A stretch of 64,000 nt of DNA from Mycobacterium syngnathidarum (lineage in GTDB: Bacteria > Actinomycetota > Actinomycetes > Mycobacteriales > Mycobacteriaceae). The notes below the pieces were generated by a model, which saw nothing but the letters and a program-made list of their open reading frames with translations, ran no database searches and had not been told where the DNA came from. The position numbers and the translations under genes were made by a program. The stretch is taken from assembly GCF_001942625.1 (NCBI RefSeq), contig NZ_MLCL01000052.1, forward strand, positions 1 through 64,000. The letters run 5' to 3'. Shown piece by piece: positions 57,623-64,000 of the stretch. The first letter of the stretch is position 1; every line of letters starts with the position of its first letter.

Positions 57623-58981
57623 GTGCAGCGACGAATCATGGGTATCGAGACGGAATTCGGTGTGACCTGCACGTTCCATGGCCATCGCCGGCTCAGCCCC
57701 GACGAGGTTGCCCGCTATCTGTTCCGGCGGGTGGTGTCGTGGGGCCGCAGTTCCAACGTGTTCCTGCGCAACGGTGCGCGGTTGTATCTCGACGTGGGCA
57801 GCCACCCCGAGTACGCGACCGCCGAATGCGACAACCTGACCCAGCTGGTCACCCACGATCGCGCCGGCGAGCGCGTCCTGGAAGACCTGCTGATCGATGC
57901 CGAGCAGCGGCTCGCCGACGAGGGTATCGGCGGGGACATCTACCTGTTCAAGAACAACACGGATTCGGCGGGCAACTCCTACGGCTGCCACGAGAACTAC
58001 CTGATCGTGCGGGCCGGTGAGTTCTCCCGGATCTCCGATGTGCTGCTTCCGTTCCTGGTCACCCGCCAGCTCATCTGCGGTGCGGGCAAGGTGCTGCAGA
58101 CGCCCAAGGCCGCCACCTACTGCCTGAGCCAACGTGCCGAGCACATCTGGGAGGGCGTCTCCAGCGCGACGACCCGGTCACGTCCGATCATCAACACCCG
58201 CGACGAGCCGCACGCCGACGCCGAGAAATACCGTCGGCTGCACGTCATCGTCGGTGACTCGAATATGTGCGAGGCCACCACGATGCTCAAGGTGGGCACC
58301 GCCTCGCTGGTGCTGGAGATGATCGAGGCCGGCGTCCCGTTCCGCGACTTCTCCCTCGACAACCCGATCCGCGCCATCCGCGAGGTGAGCCACGACCTCA
58401 CCGGGCGGCGCCCGGTCCGGCTGGCCGGCGGGCGCCAGGCCAGCGCATTGGATATTCAGCGCGAGTACTACAGCCGGGCCGTGGAGTATCTGCAGACCCG
58501 TGAGCCGAGCACCCAGATCGAGCAGGTGGTCGATCTGTGGGGCCGCCAACTGGACGCGGTCGAGAGTCAGGACTTCGCCAAGGTCGACACCGAGATCGAC
58601 TGGGTGATCAAGCGCAAGCTGTTCCAGCGCTACCAGGATCGCTACAACATGGAGCTGTCGGACCCGAAGATCAGCCAGCTGGATCTGGCCTACCACGACA
58701 TCAAGCGCGGTCGCGGGGTCTTCGACCTGCTGCAGCGCAAAGGACTGGCCGCCCGCATCACCACCGACGAGGACATCGACGCCGCGGTCGACACCCCGCC
58801 GCAGACCACCCGGGCCAAGCTGCGCGGCGAGTTCATCAGCGCCGCACAGGAAGCGGGCCGGGACTTCACCGTCGACTGGGTGCACCTCAAGCTCAACGAT
58901 CAAGCGCAACGCACCGTGCTGTGCAAGGATCCGTTCCGGTCGGTCGATGAGCGGGTCAAGCGCCTGATCGCCAGCATGTGA
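57623..58981 (+). CDS. pafA: PafA, Pup ligase
   Basis: This 452-residue glutamine-synthetase-like ligase phosphorylates the C-terminal glutamate of Pup and joins it to substrate lysines. It begins [20 protein letters not shown], with [25 protein letters not shown] containing the conserved active-site Asp region, [21 protein letters not shown], and a C-terminal domain to KRLIASM. It lacks the extra loop of Dop. The GTG at 57623 gives exactly the M. tuberculosis length. Confidence 0.97.
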   Translation: MQRRIMGIETEFGVTCTFHGHRRLSPDEVARYLFRRVVSWGRSSNVFLRNGARLYLDVGSHPEYATAECDNLTQLVTHDRAGERVLEDLLIDAEQRLADEGIGGDIYLFKNNTDSAGNSYGCHENYLIVRAGEFSRISDVLLPFLVTRQLICGAGKVLQTPKAATYCLSQRAEHIWEGVSSATTRSRPIINTRDEPHADAEKYRRLHVIVGDSNMCEATTMLKVGTASLVLEMIEAGVPFRDFSLDNPIRAIREVSHDLTGRRPVRLAGGRQASALDIQREYYSRAVEYLQTREPSTQIEQVVDLWGRQLDAVESQDFAKVDTEIDWVIKRKLFQRYQDRYNMELSDPKISQLDLAYHDIKRGRGVFDLLQRKGLAARITTDEDIDAAVDTPPQTTRAKLRGEFISAAQEAGRDFTVDWVHLKLNDQAQRTVLCKDPFRSVDERVKRLIASM

Positions 58982-58999
58982 GCTCTAAGCTTTCATCTC

Positions 59000-59989
59000 G
59001 TGGCGGTATCCAAAGTCGAGCGGTTGATGAACCTTGTCATCGCCCTGCTGTCCACCGATCGTTTTCTGCCGGCAGAAAAGATCCGCAAAATCGTCCAGGG
59101 CTACGACGACAGCGCCAGTGACGAGGCGTTCTCGCGAATGTTCGAGCGCGACAAGAACGAATTGCGCGATCTGGGAATTCCGCTGGAGACCGGTCGGGTG
59201 TCGAAGTTCGATGCAGGCGAGGGGTATCGGATCAACCGCGAGGCGTACGCGCTTCCGGCCGTCGAGCTGACCACCGACGAGGCCGCTGCCGTCGCGGTGG
59301 CCACGCAGCTGTGGCAGTCACCGGAGTTGATCACCGCGACCCAGGGGGCGGTGCTCAAGTTGCGGGCGGCCGGTGTGGACGTCGAGGGTGGTGATCCGGC
59401 GGTCGCGATCACCTCCACCGCGGTGTTGCCCGGCATCCGCGGTTCGGAGAAGGTGCTGGGAACCTTGCTGTCGGCCATCGACACCGGCCGGGTGGTGCAG
59501 TTCGAACATCGCTATTCGCGCAGCGATCCCTACACGACGCGCACCGTCGAACCGTGGGGAGTGGTGACGCACCGGGGTCGTTGGTACCTCGTGGGTCATG
59601 ACCGGCTCCGTGACGACACCCGTACCTTCCGGCTGTCCCGGCTCGGTGAGACGGTCGCCGCGATCGGCGAGGCCGGTGCCGTGCAGAAACCCGACGGCGT
59701 CAACCTGCGCGAGGTCGTCGAGCGCGTCGTCGCCGAGTCGCCGACCGGGGAGCAGGCCCGGGTCTGGGTGGCTGACGGGCGGGCCACCGCCTTGCGGCGC
59801 CAGGCCACCGCGACCCAGGCGCGAACGCTGGCCGGTCGCACCGGGGAGGAGATCACCGTCGACGTCGGGGGATACGACAGATTGGCCAGGGAGATCGCGA
59901 GTTACGGGGCCGACGCCGTGGCGTTGGCGCCGCAATCGCTGCGCGAGGACGTATTGGTGCGGTTGCGGGCGCAGGCGGGCCGCGCATGA
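59000..59989 (+). CDS. pafB: PafB, WYL-domain transcriptional activator
   Basis: This 329-residue regulator has an N-terminal winged helix (ERLMNLVIALLSTDRFLPAEKIRKIVQGY). Its WYL domain is RVVQFEHRYSRSDPYTTRTVEPWGVVTHRGRWYLVGHD, and it ends in a WCX domain. PafB and PafC act as a heterodimer that drives the LexA/RecA-independent DNA-damage response in mycobacteria. It starts 18 bases after pafA and overlaps pafC (ATGA). Confidence 0.93.
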   Translation: MAVSKVERLMNLVIALLSTDRFLPAEKIRKIVQGYDDSASDEAFSRMFERDKNELRDLGIPLETGRVSKFDAGEGYRINREAYALPAVELTTDEAAAVAVATQLWQSPELITATQGAVLKLRAAGVDVEGGDPAVAITSTAVLPGIRGSEKVLGTLLSAIDTGRVVQFEHRYSRSDPYTTRTVEPWGVVTHRGRWYLVGHDRLRDDTRTFRLSRLGETVAAIGEAGAVQKPDGVNLREVVERVVAESPTGEQARVWVADGRATALRRQATATQARTLAGRTGEEITVDVGGYDRLAREIASYGADAVALAPQSLREDVLVRLRAQAGRA

Positions 59990-60942
59990 GCCAGGTGTCG
60001 ACCCGGCTGGTCCGGATGCTGAACATGGTGCCGTACTTCCAGTCGAACCCGAAGGTCACGCGCGCGGAGGCGGCCGGGGCGCTGGGGGTGACCCCCAAAC
60101 AGCTTGACGACGACCTACGGCAGTTGTGGATGTGTGGGCTGCCCGGATACAGCCCCGGCGATCTCATCGACTTCGATTTCGAGGGTGACACCGTCGAAGT
60201 CACGTTCAGTGCCGGTGTGGATCGCCCGCTGCGGTTGACCTCTACCGAGGCCACCGGCATCTTGGTCGCGTTGCGGGCTTTGGTCGATGTGCCCGGCATG
60301 GTCGATCCGGAGGCCGCACGCAGCGCGATCGCCAAGATCGAATCCGCCGCCGGCAGCAAGCTGGCGGCCGTCGACGAGCCGGCGCCGTCCGAGAGCGTCG
60401 CCGCCGCTGCCGTGCGGGCTGCGGTGCGCGACGGGCGGGCGGTGACACTGGAGTACTACTCGGCGTCGCGGGACTCGTTGAGCCGTCGCACTGTCGATCC
60501 GATCCGGGTCGCACTCGTGGGCGACAACAGCTATCTGGAGGCGTGGTGCCGCACTGCCGAGGCGGTGCGGTTGTTCCGTTTCGACCGCATCGTCGACGCA
60601 CAGGTGCTCGACGAGGCGTCGGTACCGCCGCCACCGGCGGTGCAGGCCGGCCCCGACACGTCATTGTTCGACGCCGATCCGGCGCTGCCGTCGGCCAGCC
60701 TGCTGGTTGATGCGACTGCGGCGTGGGTGTTCGACTATTACCCGCTGCGGGTGGTCAACGAACTGCCCGGCGGAGCCTGCGAAGCGGCGATGACCTACGC
60801 CTCCGACGAGTGGATGGCCAGGTTCGTCCTCGGTTTCGGCTCGGCGGTCACGGTGTTGGCCCCGCAGTCGTTGGCGCAGCGCGTGCGTGACGCGGCCGCT
60901 GAGGCGCTGCGTGTCTACGACGCCGACGACGCACGCGGGTAG
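59986..60942 (+). CDS. pafC: PafC, WYL-domain transcriptional activator
   Basis: This 318-residue partner of PafB has a winged helix (VRMLNMVPYFQSNPKVTRAEAAGALGVTPKQLDDDLRQLWMCG) and a WYL domain (RAVTLEYYSASRDSLSRRTVDPIRVALVGDNSYLEAWCRTAEAVRLFRFDRI), whose WYL triad is replaced by YLE. The WCX-type C-terminus is VTVLAPQSLAQRVRDAAAEAL. It overlaps pafB by four bases, consistent with equal synthesis of the heterodimer. Confidence 0.93.
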   Translation: MSQVSTRLVRMLNMVPYFQSNPKVTRAEAAGALGVTPKQLDDDLRQLWMCGLPGYSPGDLIDFDFEGDTVEVTFSAGVDRPLRLTSTEATGILVALRALVDVPGMVDPEAARSAIAKIESAAGSKLAAVDEPAPSESVAAAAVRAAVRDGRAVTLEYYSASRDSLSRRTVDPIRVALVGDNSYLEAWCRTAEAVRLFRFDRIVDAQVLDEASVPPPPAVQAGPDTSLFDADPALPSASLLVDATAAWVFDYYPLRVVNELPGGACEAAMTYASDEWMARFVLGFGSAVTVLAPQSLAQRVRDAAAEALRVYDADDARG

Positions 60943-60972
60943 ACTCGGCACGGACGTCTGGAGGTAACCAAA

Positions 60973-61218
60973 TTGGGTGGTCTACAACCCTGGCACTGGG
61001 TCATTGTCATCGCGGTGTTCGTGCTGCTTTTCGGCGCCAAGAAGCTGCCGGATGCCGCGCGGTCGCTGGGCAAGTCGATGAGGATCTTCAAGTCGGAGAT
61101 CAAGGAGATGCAGTCGGATTCCTCCTCCTCGGCCGAGGCCCCGCCGGCCAAGCCGATCGCCTCCGAGCGGGTCGACGCTCCGGCTCCCGAGCAGTCTCCG
61201 GACCGCCACACGGCCTGA
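60973..61218 (+). CDS. tatA: TatA, Sec-independent translocase pore subunit
   Basis: This 81-residue protein has the TatA layout: a short N-terminal membrane helix ([22 protein letters not shown]) with FGAKKLP at the hinge, an amphipathic helix ([17 protein letters not shown]), and a disordered charged tail. It forms the variable pore for folded proteins. A TTG start follows GGAGGTAA. It lies 30 bases behind pafC. Confidence 0.94.
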   Translation: MGGLQPWHWVIVIAVFVLLFGAKKLPDAARSLGKSMRIFKSEIKEMQSDSSSSAEAPPAKPIASERVDAPAPEQSPDRHTA

Positions 61219-61225
61219 CCGGTCC

Positions 61226-61263
61226 GGCACCTCATCGCGGCCATCGCCCGCGATGGACGTGCC
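61226..61263 (+). terminator. Stable hairpin between tatA and tatC
   Basis: CATCGCGG (61233-61240) pairs perfectly with CCGCGATG (61248-61255) around a seven-base loop, and GGCAC (61226-61230) extends the stem with GTGCC (61259-61263) across small internal loops. Placed eight bases after the tatA stop, it could attenuate or protect the transcript so that TatA is made in excess over TatC. Confidence 0.45.
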
Positions 61264-61294
61264 GTGTCTACGACCAGGCCGCTAGAACACGCCC

Positions 61295-62251
61295 GTGACC
61301 TCCGGATTCATCAAGAAACTCGATCCCCGTCGCCGCCGTTCTCGGGTCAATCCCGACGGCACGATGTCGTTGGTCGACCACCTACACGAGCTGCGCAATC
61401 GTCTGTTGATCAGCGTGCTCGCCGTTGTCTTGACGACAATCTTCGGCTTCCTCTGGTACACCAACGGCTTTTTCGGCCTGAACAGTCTGGGGGAATGGCT
61501 GCGCGGCCCGTACTGCGCGCTACCTGACTCGGCGCGGGCGACCATCGCACCCGACGGTGAGTGCCGACTACTGGCCACCGGCCCGTTCGACCAGTTCATG
61601 CTGCGCCTGAAGGTGGCGCTGGCCACCGGGTTGGTGCTGGCCTGCCCGGTATGGCTCTACCAGTTGTGGGCGTTCATCACCCCAGGCTTGTACAAGAAGG
61701 AACGCCGCTTCGCGATGGCGTTCGTCGGTGTCGGCGCGGTGCTGTTCATCGCGGGTGCCATCCTGGCCTACGTGGTCCTGGCGACCGCGCTCGGCTTCCT
61801 GCTCACAGTTGGCAGCGATGTGCAGGTCACCGCGCTGTCGGGTGAGCAATACTTCGGGTTCTTGATCAACCTGTTGCTGGTGTTCGGCATCAGCTTCGAG
61901 TTCCCACTTCTGATCATCATGCTCAACCTGGTCGGCATGCTCAGCTATGAGCGGCTCAAGGTCTGGCGCCGCGGACTGATCTTCGGCCTGTTCGTGTTCG
62001 CGGCGTTCGCTACGCCGGGCTCTGACCCGTTCACCATGCTGGCGCTGGCCTGCGCGCTCAGCCTCCTGCTCGAGTTCGCCATCCAGATCGCGCGGGTCAA
62101 CGACAAACGCAAGGCCCGGCGCGCGGCGCTGGAGGTGCCCGAGGATGAGGCCGCGCCGATCCCGACGGCGGAATCGATTGGACGGCCCGAACCGGTGACA
62201 GAGCCGGATTTGGGGACGGCAAGGATCGACATCGACGACGATGCCACCTGA
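61295..62251 (+). CDS. tatC: TatC, twin-arginine signal receptor
   Basis: This 318-residue membrane protein has six helices and the TatC signatures [17 protein letters not shown] at the N-terminus, [28 protein letters not shown] and [14 protein letters not shown]. The C-terminal tail of about 60 residues is charged and typical of actinobacteria. It recognises twin-arginine signal peptides. It overlaps helY by 11 bases. Confidence 0.95.
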   Translation: MTSGFIKKLDPRRRRSRVNPDGTMSLVDHLHELRNRLLISVLAVVLTTIFGFLWYTNGFFGLNSLGEWLRGPYCALPDSARATIAPDGECRLLATGPFDQFMLRLKVALATGLVLACPVWLYQLWAFITPGLYKKERRFAMAFVGVGAVLFIAGAILAYVVLATALGFLLTVGSDVQVTALSGEQYFGFLINLLLVFGISFEFPLLIIMLNLVGMLSYERLKVWRRGLIFGLFVFAAFATPGSDPFTMLALACALSLLLEFAIQIARVNDKRKARRAALEVPEDEAAPIPTAESIGRPEPVTEPDLGTARIDIDDDAT

Positions 62252-64000
62252 TTCGGGTGACCGACCCGGCGTTGAGCTGACCAGGTTCACCGCCGAATAT
62301 CCGTTCGCCCTCGACGATTTCCAGCTGCGAGCGTGCCGCGCACTCGAAAACGGCCACGGCGTATTGGTGTGCGCACCGACCGGGGCCGGCAAGACGGTGG
62401 TCGGTGAGTTCGCGGTGCACCTGGCGTTGGCGGCGGGCGGCAAATGCTTCTACACCACACCGATCAAGGCGCTGAGCAACCAGAAGCACAACGATCTGGT
62501 GGCTCGCTACGGCGCGGAAAAGATCGGGCTCCTCACCGGCGACCAGTCGGTCAACGGTGACGCCGACATCGTGGTGATGACCACCGAAGTGCTGCGCAAC
62601 ATGTTGTATGCGAATTCGCCTGCACTGCAAGGACTTTCCTATGTGGTGATGGATGAGGTGCATTTCCTGGCCGACCGGATGCGCGGTGCGGTGTGGGAAG
62701 AGGTCATCCTGCACCTGCCAGAGGACGTGCTGCTGGTCAGCCTGTCGGCGACAGTCAGCAATGCCGAGGAGTTCGGCGGCTGGATCCAGACCGTCCGCGG
62801 CGACACCACCGTCGTCGTCGACGAACACCGGCCGGTGCCACTGTCGCAGCACATGCTGGTCGGCCGTCGGCTGTTCGACCTGTTCGAGGGCACCGGAAGC
62901 CGTGGCGGAGCCTCCCCGACATCAAGCTTGGTCGACCCGGAGCTGTTGCGTCACATCAGCCATCGCCGCGAGGCCGATCGACTGGCCGACTGGCAACCGC
63001 GCGGGCGGGGCCGTGGACGTGGCACCGGAGGCCGCCCGCACCTGTACCGCCCGCCCATCCGGCCCGACGTCATCGCCACCCTCGACGCCGCTGGGCTGCT
63101 GCCCGCCATCACTTTCGTGTTCTCGCGTGCCGGTTGCGATGCGGCGGTCCAACAGTGCCTGCGGGCGCCGCTGCGGCTGACCACCGACGAAGAGCGCGCC
63201 CGGATCGCCGATATCGTCGAGCGTCGCTGCGCCGACCTGGCCGAATCCGATCTCATCGTCCTCGATTACCACCAGTGGCGCGAAGGCCTGCTGCGCGGGC
63301 TGGCCGCCCACCACGCCGGCATGCTTCCGGTGTTCCGGCACACCGTGGAAGAGCTGTTCACCGCAGGCCTGGTCAAGGCGGTGTTCGCCACCGAGACCCT
63401 GGCACTCGGCATCAACATGCCCGCCCGCACCGTGGTACTCGAGCGGCTGGTGAAGTTCAACGGCGAGCAGCATGTCCCGTTGACCCCGGGGGAGTACACC
63501 CAGCTGACCGGGCGCGCAGGCCGCCGCGGCATCGACGTCGAAGGTCATGCCGTGGTGCTGTGGCGGCCCGACGACAGCAATGCCGAACCCGCCGAGGTCG
63601 CCGGGCTGGCCTCCACCCGAACCTTTCCGCTGCGCAGCTCGTTCGCCCCGAGTTACAACATGACCATCAACCTGGTGCAGCAGATGGGTCCCGAACAGGC
63701 CCACAAACTGCTGGAGCGTTCCTTCGCCCAGTACCAGGCGGACCGGTCGGTGGTCGGGTTGGTCCGGGGGATCGCGCGCGGCGAGCGGATGATGGGCGAG
63801 CTGGCCGCCGAACTCGGTGGGGCCGACGAGCGCTCGCGCGAGGAGCCGTGGACTGAGCCGCCCATCCTTCAATACGTCCGGTTGCGGACCAAGATCGGTG
63901 AACGCGAACGCGCGCAGTCGCGGGCATCGAGGCTGCAGCGGCGCAGGGCCGCCACCGACGCCTTGGCCGCGTTGCGGCGCGGCGACATCATCACCATCAC
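62241..64000 (+). CDS. helY: HelY, Ski2-like DEAD/DEAH-box helicase (partial)
   Basis: The first 586 codons are visible before the window ends; family members are about 900 residues. Superfamily 2 motifs are present: Q-like [11 protein letters not shown], Walker [10 protein letters not shown], motif Ia KALSNQK, motif [16 protein letters not shown], motif [16 protein letters not shown], and, in the second RecA domain, [32 protein letters not shown] and [15 protein letters not shown]. It resembles exosome-associated RNA helicases. A Gly/Arg-rich loop ([13 protein letters not shown]) splits the two domains. The ATG at 62241 lies inside the tatC end. Confidence 0.92.
   Translation, partial: MPPDSGDRPGVELTRFTAEYPFALDDFQLRACRALENGHGVLVCAPTGAGKTVVGEFAVHLALAAGGKCFYTTPIKALSNQKHNDLVARYGAEKIGLLTGDQSVNGDADIVVMTTEVLRNMLYANSPALQGLSYVVMDEVHFLADRMRGAVWEEVILHLPEDVLLVSLSATVSNAEEFGGWIQTVRGDTTVVVDEHRPVPLSQHMLVGRRLFDLFEGTGSRGGASPTSSLVDPELLRHISHRREADRLADWQPRGRGRGRGTGGRPHLYRPPIRPDVIATLDAAGLLPAITFVFSRAGCDAAVQQCLRAPLRLTTDEERARIADIVERRCADLAESDLIVLDYHQWREGLLRGLAAHHAGMLPVFRHTVEELFTAGLVKAVFATETLALGINMPARTVVLERLVKFNGEQHVPLTPGEYTQLTGRAGRRGIDVEGHAVVLWRPDDSNAEPAEVAGLASTRTFPLRSSFAPSYNMTINLVQQMGPEQAHKLLERSFAQYQADRSVVGLVRGIARGERMMGELAAELGGADERSREEPWTEPPILQYVRLRTKIGERERAQSRASRLQRRRAATDALAALRRGDIITI

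Overview
The window comes from a fast-growing, high-GC actinobacterium of the Mycobacterium/Mycolicibacterium group. The evidence is the unbroken core gene order known from mycobacteria: M20 peptidase, PEBP protein, pyrD, lppL, uppP, phosphoglycerate-mutase-like gene, DUF3090, SCO1664-type gene, cysQ, mshC, SDR, PAC2, metH, hisE, hisG, trmI, the Pup-proteasome genes (mpa, dop, pup, prcB, prcA, pafA, pafB, pafC), tatA, tatC, helY. mshC (mycothiol synthesis) and the Pup-proteasome system are actinobacterial hallmarks. An ectABCD cluster between mpa and dop points to a fast grower rather than the tuberculosis complex.

Region 1 (1-7.2 kb) is accessory. The left edge carries the start of an IS3-type transposase gene that has cut off the 5' end of a Baeyer-Villiger-type monooxygenase gene. 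A promoter then drives a tight operon: CYP136-like P450, transglutaminase-like protein, acyl-CoA ligase, acyl-CoA dehydrogenase, and the first codons of a BtrH-N-like gene. That last gene is cut by a decayed IS110-type transposase remnant. The operon looks like an oxidative or acyl-transfer pathway of unknown substrate, damaged at both ends by insertion sequences.

Region 2 (about 7.5-14.9 kb) is an actinomycete integrative and conjugative element (AICE). It holds an HD-domain protein, a Nudix protein, an XRE/phospholipase-D-like regulator, an SCO3933-like regulator, an FtsK/Tra translocase, a RepSA-like replication initiator, a small protein in the usual excisionase position, and a large serine recombinase. 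The last codons of the recombinase lie inside a tRNA-Leu(GAG) gene, so the tRNA 3' end is the likely attachment site.

Region 3 (15-43.8 kb) is core housekeeping: peptidase, pyrimidine, undecaprenyl phosphate, mycothiol, methionine and histidine genes, redox enzymes, an ArsR/SRPBCC/flavodoxin operon and tRNA methylation. The metH leader contains a convincing S-adenosylhomocysteine (SAH) riboswitch candidate. Its last helix competes with a hairpin that hides the metH ribosome-binding site.

Region 4 (43.9-64 kb) is the Pup-proteasome locus, interspersed with a membrane protein, ectABCD (ectoine and hydroxyectoine), a DUF2071 gene and an aguB-aguA pair (putrescine from agmatine). It is followed by the pafABC operon, the Tat translocase genes, and helY, which runs off the right edge.

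No CRISPR array and no rRNA were seen. One tRNA is present. All family calls are from motif recognition by eye; no database search was run.
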